A stretch of DNA of 64,000 nt from Collinsella sp. TF08-11AT. Lineage in GTDB: Bacteria; Actinomycetota; Coriobacteriia; Coriobacteriales; Coriobacteriaceae. The stretch spans positions 81,140-145,139 of the forward strand of contig NZ_QSRL01000005.1 of the NCBI RefSeq assembly GCF_003437035.1, written 5' to 3'. The notes under the pieces were generated by a model. That model was not told the origin of the DNA. It searched no databases and saw only the letters and a program-made list of their open reading frames with translations. Every line of letters begins with the position of its first letter. Position 1 is the stretch's first letter. Shown here in pieces: positions 25,918 to 33,950 of the stretch. Both the position numbers and the translations under genes were made by a program.

Positions 25918-26826
25918 TTACTTGCGCATCAATCCGCCGCGCTCGTCGATGGCGTCCCAGAAGGCGCCGGCAAAGCGAGGATCGTTTGCAGCCATGAGGG
26001 CGTTGGTGGCCATCCAACCAGACGGGGTACCGGTATCGTAGCCCGACAGCGGGTCGATAACGACAGCGTACATGGCCTCGCGGTCGAGCGAGCGGGCCAT
26101 GGCGTCGGTCAGCTGGATCTCGCCGCCCTTACCGGCCTGCTGATCGGCCAGCAGGTCCATGACCAACGGGCTCAGCAGGTAGCGACCAACGATGTACAGG
26201 TTGGACGGAGCCGCCTCGGGAGCGGGTTTCTCGACCAGACCACCGATGCGCCAAACGGCACCGGGCTCGTCATCGGCGGCATTCTCGAAGCCCTCGAGAG
26301 AGCCCACGCGATCGCCGGCGATGACGCCATAGCGGCTGACTTCCTCGGGAGCGCACGCGGCAACGGCGATAACCGAAGCGCCACCGTGCTCCTTGGAGAC
26401 AGCGAGCATCTTGTCACAGATGTCGCGGTTGGGCACAACATAGTCGCCCAGAAGAACCAGGAAGTTCTCCCCTGCCACAGCGTCGGCAGCAGAGCGAATG
26501 GCGTGACCGAGGCCCTTGGGCTCGTACTGATAACGGAAGTCAACCGGCATACCGCCCGCATGGGCGACAGCGTCGGCGTAGGCGTCCTTACCGCGCTCGC
26601 GTAGCAGGTTCTCGAGCGAACGGTCGGGCTGGAAGTAGTTCAGCAGCTCGGGCTTGCCGGGCGAGGTAACGATGATGGCGTCGTCGACCTCCTCGGGGTC
26701 GAGTGCCTCCTCAACGACATACTGAATGACCGGCTTGTCGAGCACCGGCAGCATCTCTTTGGGCGTGCACTTGGTGCCAGGCAGAAAACGCGTGCCAAGA
26801 CCGGCGGCGGGGATGATTGCCTTCAT
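25918..26826 (-). CDS. galU: UTP--glucose-1-phosphate uridylyltransferase
   Basis: GalU makes UDP-glucose from UTP and glucose-1-phosphate for cell-surface polysaccharides and galactose metabolism. The 302-residue protein begins with the nucleotide-binding signature AAGLGTRFLPGTKCTPKEML and has the GLGHAI motif, both diagnostic. ATG 26826 is taken as start; TTG 26835, closer to AAAGGA, is possible. It is inserted between rplJL and rpoBC, genes that are neighbours in most bacteria. Confidence 0.94.
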   Translation of the reverse strand: MKAIIPAAGLGTRFLPGTKCTPKEMLPVLDKPVIQYVVEEALDPEEVDDAIIVTSPGKPELLNYFQPDRSLENLLRERGKDAYADAVAHAGGMPVDFRYQYEPKGLGHAIRSAADAVAGENFLVLLGDYVVPNRDICDKMLAVSKEHGGASVIAVAACAPEEVSRYGVIAGDRVGSLEGFENAADDEPGAVWRIGGLVEKPAPEAAPSNLYIVGRYLLSPLVMDLLADQQAGKGGEIQLTDAMARSLDREAMYAVVIDPLSGYDTGTPSGWMATNALMAANDPRFAGAFWDAIDERGGLMRK

Positions 26827-27078
26827 GTTATTCAAGGATCCTTTCGCAGGCGCAGAATGCGCCCTGTGCGTGCAGCACGGCGGCCGCAGACCAAATTGCG
26901 ATACCGAAGTATCTTACCGCCGGAGACATACGTCGCCGTAAGGCAAACGCAATTCTTCAGCAGGTCAACGCAAATTATTGCTCGAATGGTGCAATTTTAC
27001 GCCCCAGCGGTAACGGGATTGGCACGGCGAAGACAACGGTGTTCTGCATGCCGAGCAATGGGAATGAGGGGTCATAAC

Positions 27079-27111
27079 AAAAAAGACGGGGCTCGCAATG
27101 CGAACCCCGTC
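27079..27111 (-). terminator. Terminator after rplL
   Basis: A GACGGGGTTCGC/GCGAGCCCCGTC stem is followed by a T6 run on the minus strand, 30 bases after rplL. It isolates rplJL from galU. Confidence 0.85.
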
Positions 27112-27139
27112 TGCAAAGAAATCTGGCGAGAAAGCCTGA

Positions 27140-27517
27140 TTACTTGAGGGTGACAGCAGCGCCAGCAGCCTCGAGCTTCTCCTTGGCAGCCTCGGCGTCC
27201 TCCTTCTTGGCACCCTCGAGAACAGCCTTGGGAGCGCCCTCGACGACCTCCTTGGCCTCCTTCAGGCCAAGGTTGGTGAGCTCACGGACGGCCTTGATGA
27301 CCTGGATCTTGTTGTCGCCGAAGCCCTCGAGCACGACGTCAAACTCGGTCTTCTCCTCGGCCTCAGCAGCGCCAGCAGCGGGAGCGGCGACAACAGCGGC
27401 AGGAGCAGCGGCGGAAACGCCGAAGGTGTCCTCGATAGCCTTGACGAGCTCGGAAGCCTCGAGAAGGGTCATTTCCTTAAGAGCATCGATGATCTCATCG
27501 GTGGTAAGCTTAGCCAT
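27140..27517 (-). CDS. rplL: Ribosomal protein L7/L12
   Basis: L7/L12 forms the flexible stalk that recruits translation GTPases. The 125-residue protein has the N-terminal dimerisation domain, an Ala-rich hinge (about 37-55) and the C-terminal domain with the [14 protein letters not shown] motif. ATG 27517 is preceded by AAAGGA. It follows rplJ by about 100 bases in the same transcript. Confidence 0.97.
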   Translation of the reverse strand: MAKLTTDEIIDALKEMTLLEASELVKAIEDTFGVSAAAPAAVVAAPAAGAAEAEEKTEFDVVLEGFGDNKIQVIKAVRELTNLGLKEAKEVVEGAPKAVLEGAKKEDAEAAKEKLEAAGAAVTLK

Positions 27518-27619
27518 TTCTAAGTCCTTTCGGTTTCCGTGCGGATGCACGGAGATCAGTTAAAACACGGCGCGAATGCGCCTGGGGTGCGGCGTTGCCG
27601 CCGCGGGTGAAAGCAGCGA

Positions 27620-28141
27620 CTAGGCTGCCTTCTGCTCGGAGACCTGCTGGATCGAACGAGCGAGACCAGAGGAAACGCCGTTGACGCAGACAGCGATGTC
27701 GCGAGCGAAACCGGAGATGAGACCGGCGATCTGGCCGAGAAGCTGATCCTTGGTGGGCAGCTCGGCGATAGCCTTAACATCATCAGCGGAAACGGCCTTG
27801 CCGTCGGAGATACCGCCCTTGATCTCAAGGACGCCCTTGGACTTAGCAGAGAAGTCCTTAAGGGCCTTAGCGGCCTCGACCGGCTCGGTCTCGTAGAACA
27901 CATAAGCGACGGGGCCGGCGAGGATCTCGTCGAGCTCGGGCTGCTCCTGGTTCTTGAGAGCGATCTTGACCAGGTTGTTCTTGTAGACCTTCATCTCGGC
28001 GCCGCACTCGCGAAGCTGATGACGCAGCTCCTGAGCCTGCTTAACCGTCAGACCGTTGTAGTTGACAACGAACAGACCGGCGTTCTCGGCGATACGGGAC
28101 TCGATCTCTGCAACCTTGTCGATTTTGTACTGCTGGGGCAT
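27620..28141 (-). CDS. rplJ: Ribosomal protein L10
   Basis: L10 anchors the L7/L12 stalk on the ribosome and usually regulates its own operon by binding its leader. The 173-residue protein has the conserved YNGLTVKQAQELR segment and a C-terminal helix for L12 dimers. GAGGAGGTG lies upstream. The 5' region contains a terminator-like hairpin and an L10 leader-like sequence. Confidence 0.96.
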   Translation of the reverse strand: MPQQYKIDKVAEIESRIAENAGLFVVNYNGLTVKQAQELRHQLRECGAEMKVYKNNLVKIALKNQEQPELDEILAGPVAYVFYETEPVEAAKALKDFSAKSKGVLEIKGGISDGKAVSADDVKAIAELPTKDQLLGQIAGLISGFARDIAVCVNGVSSGLARSIQQVSEQKAA

Positions 28142-28335
28142 GAATTACACCTCCTCGAATTCTTTCCGGGCACGGTCCGCCACAAGGACGTGACGGGGGC
28201 ATGTCCAAAAAGAAAGCCCCCGCGCTGCATGAGCGACGGGGGCGAGAAGACATATCTACTCGACCACCTCGGCTGGCGGGATGTCCCATTAAGCTTGCGG
28301 GTAAGACCCGTTTGCGCCGGCTGTCTCTGGCAGCG
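28142..28335 (-). ncRNA. L10-type autoregulatory leader of rplJ
   Basis: The untranslated region before rplJ contains several nested stems, including segments around GCCGAGGTGG and the CCGGCGCAAACGGG part that resemble the L10 leader family, followed by a strong terminator. L10 bound to this RNA would favour termination when free L10 is in excess. The call rests on position and partial motif likeness; a covariance-model search would settle it. Confidence 0.55.
28207..28243 (-). terminator. Attenuating terminator in the rplJ leader
   Basis: On the minus strand GCCCCCG pairs with CGGGGGC and is followed by TTTCTTTTT, 65 bases before rplJ. A second GCCCCCG run just downstream could pair with the same arm, giving an antiterminator choice. 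Confidence 0.7.
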
Positions 28336-28377
28336 GATTCGTGCGTGAACCGAAAGTATTATGTCGGGGACCCTGGC

Positions 28378-28590
28378 GTCGGTCAACGGGTGCGAGGATT
28401 CGTACACAAACCCTGCATACGCTCCGGTCCGAGGGGCCGGGTTGAGATTTTCGCTCGGTCAAGTCCTGGCTCGCACGAAGGCCACATTAAGTGGCCTTCG
28501 GCTCGTGCGGAATCTACGAAAATCTCAACCCGGCCCCTCGGACCGGAGCTGCGGTAACTTTGCTGCGAATCCTCGCGCCCGTTGAGCGAC
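28378..28590. repeat. Long nested palindrome with conserved core, copy 2
   Basis: Perfect 33-base arms (28421-28453 and 28517-28549) enclose the same 51-base core found at 15369. A second, outer pair of 25-base arms (28378-28402 and 28566-28590) matches at 23 of 25. The arms have no sequence likeness to those of copy 1, but the core keeps 49 of 51 positions, the two changes being a compensated G-C to A-T pair. It fills the gap between rplJ and the aminotransferase; no gene is present. Confidence 0.85.
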
Positions 28591-28644
28591 GCGCCCCACG
28601 CATAACCCTTATGTCGGTAGGCTGATGCGTTGCGTCCCTGATGG

Positions 28645-29781
28645 CTACAGGGTTGAAACGAAGGTGGACAGGCGGTGGAGGCCTTCGTCTAGGTCTTTGT
28701 CGGAGACGCAGTAGCTTAGGCGGATATGACCTTCGGTGCCGAAGCAGTCGCCCGGGACTAGGGCTACGTTGGCCTCTTTGATGGCTTTGATGCAGAAGTC
28801 TTCGCTTGTCAGGCCGAATTGTTTGATGCTGGGGAAGGCGTAGAAGGCGCCTGCCGGTTCCACTACGTCGAGGCCCATGGCGTCTAAGGCTGCGAGTACG
28901 CGTTCGCGGCGGGCTCGGTAGACTTTGAGCATGGGGGTTGGGTCGACAGTCAGGGCTCGGGCTGCGGCGTCCATCTCGAAGGAGACGGCGCTCGATACTA
29001 GGTATTGGTGGGCCTTTGCGATCTCGGCGATGACGGGGGTTGTAGCGGCGAGCCAGCCCAAGCGCCAGCCGGTCATGGCCCAGGGCTTGGAGAAGCTCTC
29101 GATGACTACCGTCTGCTCGCGCAGCTCCGGGTGGCGCTGGGCAAAGCGCTCGTAGCCATCCACATAGACGAGGCGGTTGTACACGTCGTCGCAGACCACG
29201 TAGATGCCCGTCTGTTCCGCCACGCGCGCCACGGCATCGAGCGATGCCGCGTTGAAGATGCAGCCCGTGGGATTGTTGGGCGAGCAGATGACGATGGCCT
29301 TGGTCGCTGGGGTCACACAGGCGCGAAGCGCTTCCTCGTCAACCTGAAATTGCGCAGGTTCCGTATCCAAAAAGACCGCTTTGGCGTGATTGGCCACGAC
29401 GATGCTCTCGTACAGACCAAAAGCCGGCGTGGGGATAATAACCTCGTCGCCGGGGTTGAGCATAGCCATGAATGTTGCCGACAGGGCCTCGGTCGCGCCG
29501 TCGGTCAGGATGACCTCGTCGGCGGAAAACGCCAGGCGCGCATCCCCCATGTAGGCAGACAGTGCCTCGCGCAGGGCGGGGCGACCGTTGTTGGGCGGAT
29601 AGTGCGTGTCGCCGCGGTCGAGCGAGGCCGTCACCTCGGCGCTAATCACATCGGGCGTGGGAAAATCGGGCTCGCCAAGCGCAAGCGCGATGCACCCTGG
29701 GTGCTGGGCGGCGAGCGCGTTGATCCGGCGGATGCCGGAGGGCTTGAGCGTGGCAAGCGAGGTGTTCATAGGCAGACGCAT
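28645..29781 (-). CDS. Pyridoxal-phosphate aminotransferase, class I/II
   Basis: A 378-residue fold-type I aminotransferase. The PLP-binding Lys lies in ESFSKPWAMTGWRLGW, the Asn of SPNNPTG and Asp/Tyr of the YVVCDDVYNRLVY region contact the cofactor, and the substrate carboxylate Arg is in HIRLSYC. The motif set points to aspartate/aromatic/PatA-type enzymes; the amino donor cannot be assigned. AAAGGA lies five bases before the ATG. It faces a divergent gene at 29875. Confidence 0.85.
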   Translation of the reverse strand: MRLPMNTSLATLKPSGIRRINALAAQHPGCIALALGEPDFPTPDVISAEVTASLDRGDTHYPPNNGRPALREALSAYMGDARLAFSADEVILTDGATEALSATFMAMLNPGDEVIIPTPAFGLYESIVVANHAKAVFLDTEPAQFQVDEEALRACVTPATKAIVICSPNNPTGCIFNAASLDAVARVAEQTGIYVVCDDVYNRLVYVDGYERFAQRHPELREQTVVIESFSKPWAMTGWRLGWLAATTPVIAEIAKAHQYLVSSAVSFEMDAAARALTVDPTPMLKVYRARRERVLAALDAMGLDVVEPAGAFYAFPSIKQFGLTSEDFCIKAIKEANVALVPGDCFGTEGHIRLSYCVSDKDLDEGLHRLSTFVSTL

Positions 29782-29874
29782 GGCGTTCCTTTCGTAAGGG
29801 TTGCACTAGGATAGCGCGGCGAGGCGCCGCCAGACGGTGTAACCTAAACGGAAACGAACCGGAAAGGAGGCGGC

Positions 29875-30534
29875 ATGGAGACGACCGCACGCGGCGATGT
29901 ACCAAAAACGTTGCAAACCATTGCGTATATCAGTATTCCCGAGAGCACCGATCTTGAGTTTTTGCTTTGGGACCTGCAGGATGCCATCGCGGCCTATGCC
30001 CGGCTTTCCGGCACCGCACTCCCCCACCCGGTTGACTTGAAGACAAATGACGTCGGTGCAGTCGATGGCATAGTGCTCGCCGTTGATGATGCATTTGACG
30101 ATGAGGCAATGACCGCCGTCGAGCAGATACTCGATCGCCTTGGCGGTACGGGAACGCGTGTCTATGCCATGATTCAAGCCGCACAAGAGGGCACTGAGCA
30201 GGCGCGCGGGGCCGCCGTTCGTCTGCACAAGGCATGCGAGCGCCAGGGCCAATTGTGGTGTGGCGGCGTTGTCATCTGCGCCGGCAGCGGCATTGCGGCG
30301 CTTCGTCGCTCCCCGCGCATGGGCCTCTTGCGCCGGCCTTTTTCGGAAGCGATGGATAAGCTTGTGGGCGCTGTGCGCATGGGCTGCTCCATTGAACATG
30401 CGCAGTTGCTTGGCGGTGGCAATGCCGGTGGCGTCGATGCCGACGGCATGGTGCGCGTCAAGCCTGCACTGCCCGCACCGATCTGGCATGCCATCATGAA
30501 ACGCCTCGGCACCCGCGCCCAATCAGATATCTAA
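29875..30534 (+). CDS. Conserved-looking protein of unknown function, possibly flavodoxin-like
   Basis: I do not recognise this 219-residue soluble protein with confidence. It has no signal peptide or membrane segment, starts behind AAAGGAGG, and has coding character. An early hydrophobic strand (TIAYISIP), a middle strand VYAMIQAAQEG and a glycine-rich GGVVICAGSG could form an alpha/beta sheet like that of flavodoxin-type NAD(P)H oxidoreductases, but no FMN loop of the standard kind is visible. It converges on the DNA glycosylase gene with one base between stops. Confidence 0.6.
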   Translation: METTARGDVPKTLQTIAYISIPESTDLEFLLWDLQDAIAAYARLSGTALPHPVDLKTNDVGAVDGIVLAVDDAFDDEAMTAVEQILDRLGGTGTRVYAMIQAAQEGTEQARGAAVRLHKACERQGQLWCGGVVICAGSGIAALRRSPRMGLLRRPFSEAMDKLVGAVRMGCSIEHAQLLGGGNAGGVDADGMVRVKPALPAPIWHAIMKRLGTRAQSDI

Positions 30535-30535
30535 A

Positions 30536-31099
30536 TTACAGCGCCGCCCAGCCAACGGCTTCGCGCCAACGCTCAACAAGACGTTCTAGGCGCCAGGCGG
30601 CATTGGCGGGGCTTGTCGAGGGCAGTACGATGGCGGGCAGCCCGGTGCGTTCTTGTAGATAGCGCTTGTAGAGCCGGCCAGCTGTACCACCGTTGCATAT
30701 CACCTGCTCAATGGGAGCTGCGCCGGTAATGCGCTCGATATCTGCCGGTACAACGTTACGAATGCTCGCGTCACTCGAGCCCTTAATGTCGCAGCTCTCG
30801 ATCACGTCCCACAGGGCCACGCCGCCGTTCAGCAGCATGGATCGCTTGGCGGCAATCGAGGCGTCGAGCGTCGCTGGCTCGTTACCTGCCAAAGCGTCGC
30901 CCTCGTTGGGCGGCACAGGCGAACCGAGGCACGCGGCCAGCACGCGCCAAAAGCGGTTCTGAGGATTGCCATAATAAAAGGCATTGGCGCGCGAAAGCAC
31001 CGAGGGAAACGACCCGAGCACCAAAACGCGCGAGCGCTCGTCAAACACGGGCTCAAACCCATGCTCAATATGTTGATAGCCCTCGTCAGACGCTGCCAT
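30536..31099 (-). CDS. Uracil-DNA glycosylase family 6, hypoxanthine-DNA glycosylase
   Basis: The 187-residue protein matches the family that excises deaminated bases, mainly hypoxanthine, from DNA. The N-terminal motif LGSFPSVLSRANAFYYGNPQ and the C-terminal LPSTSPANA are those of family 6 glycosylases. It starts three bases after the GH13 gene ends, so both are probably on one transcript although their functions look unrelated. Confidence 0.85.
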   Translation of the reverse strand: MAASDEGYQHIEHGFEPVFDERSRVLVLGSFPSVLSRANAFYYGNPQNRFWRVLAACLGSPVPPNEGDALAGNEPATLDASIAAKRSMLLNGGVALWDVIESCDIKGSSDASIRNVVPADIERITGAAPIEQVICNGGTAGRLYKRYLQERTGLPAIVLPSTSPANAAWRLERLVERWREAVGWAAL

Positions 31100-31102
31100 G
31101 GC

Positions 31103-32479
31103 CTAGGCCCTCAACAGATAGCGCACCTCGTAGGGCGCAAGCTCAAGGGAGCCCGTCAGCTCGACCGTGGGCACGCCGTCGGCAAGCAAATCGACAAAGG
31201 AGCCGTTGAGCTCGCCGGCTCCAAAGGTATAGGGCTCGTTCACGGCATTGACCGCCACGAGCACCGTCGCGTCGTCGCAGGCGCGCTCGAACAGCAGCTG
31301 CTTGTTCTGGATCACCACGTTGCGGTACGCGCCATAGTTGAGAGCGCGGGCCGCCGCGTCGTTTGCCGAGCGAAGGTGCGCGAGCTGCGTGACGAACGCC
31401 GTCAGCTCGTTAGGCGCAGGCTCATCGAGCGCAGGGCGCAGCGCCCAGTCGCCATCGGGGCCGCCCTTTTCGCCAGCAATTCCCCACTCGCTGCCATAGT
31501 AGACGCACGGAATGCCCGGCATGCCAAAGAGCATGCCATAGGCGGGACGCAGGCACGACTTGTCGGTGAGGATGCTTGCCAGGCGCGGCACGTCGTGGTT
31601 GTCGACAAACGACAGCAGGTGCTTGCCGCGGTAGATGCACCACGGATCGCCGCCAAACTGACGGTGCAGCGAATGGGCGATCTCGAACATGTTGACCGAG
31701 TTAAAGCTGGAGTACAGGCCCTTGTAGCACTCGTAGTTGGTGCAGGAGTCGAGCATCTCGTCGTTGACGATCTGGTTGTAGTCGCCGTGGAGCGTCTCGC
31801 CGATCATCACGAAGTCGGGCTTGAGCTCACGGGCAAAGCTATGCAGACGACGCATGAAATCGCGGTCGAGCATATAGGCAACGTCCAGACGCAGGCCGTC
31901 GACGCCAAAGACGTCGGCCCAACGGCGCACGGACTCGAGCAGGTAATCGACCACGGCGGGATTTTGCAAGTTGAGCTTCACAAGCTCAAAATGGCCCTCC
32001 CAGCCCTCGTACCAAAAGCCGTCGCCATAGCAGGAATCACCGTCAAAGCTAATGTGGAACCAGTCCTTGTACGGCGAGTCCCACTTGCGCTCTTGCACAT
32101 CGCGGAAGGCCCAAAAGCCACGACCGACGTGGTTGAAGACGGCGTCGAGCACCACGCGGATGCCGTGGGCATGCAGCGTGTCGCATACGGCGGCAAAGTC
32201 GGCATCCCCACCCAAGCGACGGTCGATATGGCGCAGGCTGCGCGTGTCGTAGCCATGGCTATCGGACTCGAGCGGCGGATTGATGAGCACGGCGCCAACG
32301 CCGAGTTCCTGCAGGTAGTCGGCCCATTGGGCGATCTTCATGATGGGCGCATCGGGGTTGGGCGCAGCGTTGGCAGCCTGGGCGAGTTCATCCTCGGCAA
32401 CGGGGGCGGCGTTTTCGCGCGGAGCTCCGCAAAAGCCCAGCGGATAGATCTGATAGAACGTCGTCTCGTATGCCCACAT
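31103..32479 (-). CDS. Alpha-amylase family glycoside hydrolase, GH13
   Basis: A 458-residue cytoplasmic GH13 enzyme acting on alpha-glucans or maltodextrins. The catalytic triad is visible: Asp in GVDGLRLDVA, Glu in VMIGETLHG and Asp in FVDNHDVPR. The early DAVFNHVG motif is also conserved. There is no signal peptide, so it acts on imported oligosaccharides. The short N-terminus and lack of an extra starch-binding domain suggest a cyclomaltodextrinase- or alpha-glucosidase-like role; the exact substrate is uncertain. Confidence 0.88.
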   Translation of the reverse strand: MWAYETTFYQIYPLGFCGAPRENAAPVAEDELAQAANAAPNPDAPIMKIAQWADYLQELGVGAVLINPPLESDSHGYDTRSLRHIDRRLGGDADFAAVCDTLHAHGIRVVLDAVFNHVGRGFWAFRDVQERKWDSPYKDWFHISFDGDSCYGDGFWYEGWEGHFELVKLNLQNPAVVDYLLESVRRWADVFGVDGLRLDVAYMLDRDFMRRLHSFARELKPDFVMIGETLHGDYNQIVNDEMLDSCTNYECYKGLYSSFNSVNMFEIAHSLHRQFGGDPWCIYRGKHLLSFVDNHDVPRLASILTDKSCLRPAYGMLFGMPGIPCVYYGSEWGIAGEKGGPDGDWALRPALDEPAPNELTAFVTQLAHLRSANDAAARALNYGAYRNVVIQNKQLLFERACDDATVLVAVNAVNEPYTFGAGELNGSFVDLLADGVPTVELTGSLELAPYEVRYLLRA

Positions 32480-32549
32480 AGCAACCTCCCGGTAAGCTCA
32501 ACACAACGACATCCATTGTATGCCCGGCTTGTATCCTCTCCCCCAAAAT

Positions 32550-32618
32550 AAGTTGCGGTGAAATAGTTCCCGCTTGGGCCTTCAGAGACCTTAAACAGGA
32601 ACTATTCCACCGCAACTG
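32550..32618. repeat. Palindromic repeat, family B copy 1
   Basis: AGTTGCGGTGAAATAGTTCC (32551-32570) is inverted at 32598-32617 with 19 of 20 matches, around a 27-base loop. The same arms occur at 36997-37063 with a different loop. It lies between the GH13 and exporter genes. Confidence 0.75.
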
Positions 32619-32632
32619 ATGAGGGGACGTGG

Positions 32633-33829
32633 TTAGGCGACGGGCTTGGCGCGACGGATGGCGGGGAACAGCACGGTGATGGCGAGGATGACGCCCACGA
32701 CGGCAATCGCCCCGCCCGCGAAGCCAATCCAGGAGATACCGGGACCCGAAACCACGGCGCCGCCGATCGCGGTGCCCGTGCCGATACCGAGGTTAAACAG
32801 GCCCGAAAAGATCGACATGGCGACGGCCGACGAATCCGCCGGCGTGTACTTGATGAGCTCGGCCTGAAACGCCACGTTAAAGGCCGTGGCGCAGCAGCCC
32901 CACAGCGCGCAAACGCCAAGAACCGCGACGAGCGACGACGCGACAGGACCCATAAGCAGCAAGGCGACCGGCACTCCGGAGAGCGTGATCGCAAGGAACG
33001 GAAAGCGGTGCCCGTCGAACAGGCGGCCGAACAGCCAGCTGCCCACCAAGCCGGAGCAGCCGAACGCCGTCAACGTCATGGTGATAGCGCTTGCGTCGAC
33101 ATGCGCGACCTGAGCCAGGAAAGGCTCGATATAGCTGTAGCTTGCGTAATAGCCGGTCGCCATAAAGACCGTGACCGCGTAGAGCGCGATGAGGAACGGA
33201 TTCTTGAGCAGCTCGGGCAGCTGCTTAACGGTAAAGCGCTCGCCCACCGGCATGGCCGGGAACACCGCGGCTTGATACACAACCGCGGCGGCAGAGAAGG
33301 CCCCGACCACGGCAAACGTCATGCGCCAGCCCACGGCCAGCCCGATGGCGCGGCCGATCGGCAGGCCAAAGATCTGCGCGATGGACGAGCCCGTAGCGAT
33401 CATGCTGATGGCGAGCGCCCCGTGGCGGGCGTCGACCAGGCGCGAAGCCATGATCGAGGCGACCGACCAGAACACGGCATGCGCGCAGGCGACCACCAGG
33501 CGCGCACAGACCAGGATGGGATATGTCGGTGCCACAGCGGACAGGAACTGACCCAGAGAAAACACGGCGAGCACACCGAGCAGCATACGCTTGAACTCAA
33601 AGCGCGAGGCAAACACCATAAGCGGCAGCGACAGCAGCATGACACCCCAGGCGTAGACCGAGATCATGATGCCGGCTTGGGCCTCGGTGAGCGAGAACGA
33701 CGCGGCGATATCAGTCAGAAGGCCGATGGGCATAAACTCCGACGTGTTGAACACGAACGCGCAGCAGGCGAGCCCGATAAGCGGGAGCCACTGCTTGAGT
33801 GAGATGCCATCTTGTCTTGCCTGAGTCAT
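32633..33829 (-). CDS. sotB: MFS sugar efflux transporter, SotB-like
   Basis: A 398-residue major facilitator protein with twelve hydrophobic segments. The N-terminal motif FNTSEFMPIGLLTDIAASF is characteristic of the SotB group, which exports arabinose and related sugars. ATG 33829 was chosen with GGAG nine bases upstream, discarding a longer TTG frame. An extended -10 promoter lies upstream. The substrate here is inferred from the family only. Confidence 0.8.
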   Translation of the reverse strand: MTQARQDGISLKQWLPLIGLACCAFVFNTSEFMPIGLLTDIAASFSLTEAQAGIMISVYAWGVMLLSLPLMVFASRFEFKRMLLGVLAVFSLGQFLSAVAPTYPILVCARLVVACAHAVFWSVASIMASRLVDARHGALAISMIATGSSIAQIFGLPIGRAIGLAVGWRMTFAVVGAFSAAAVVYQAAVFPAMPVGERFTVKQLPELLKNPFLIALYAVTVFMATGYYASYSYIEPFLAQVAHVDASAITMTLTAFGCSGLVGSWLFGRLFDGHRFPFLAITLSGVPVALLLMGPVASSLVAVLGVCALWGCCATAFNVAFQAELIKYTPADSSAVAMSIFSGLFNLGIGTGTAIGGAVVSGPGISWIGFAGGAIAVVGVILAITVLFPAIRRAKPVA

Positions 33830-33862
33830 ATATAACATCTCCAATCATTTTGAGCGGAGGCG

Positions 33863-33873
33863 ATTATATAGCA
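33863..33873 (-). promoter_or_regulatory. Extended -10 promoter of the exporter gene
   Basis: TGCTATATAAT on the minus strand is an extended -10 element, 34 bases before the start. No convincing -35 box accompanies it, as is common for extended -10 promoters. Confidence 0.5.
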
Positions 33874-33874
33874 A

Positions 33875-33911
33875 CGGCCCCGCATCCGTCAGCAACAGAT
33901 GCGGGGCCGAA
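33875..33911 (-). terminator. Hairpin after feoAB
   Basis: A 12-base stem, CGGCCCCGCATC with its complement, follows the feoAB stop. The T run is poor, so termination may be partial. Confidence 0.55.
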
Positions 33912-33950
33912 AACAATTCGGCACACAGAGGTTGCGCCGTCAATAAATAA

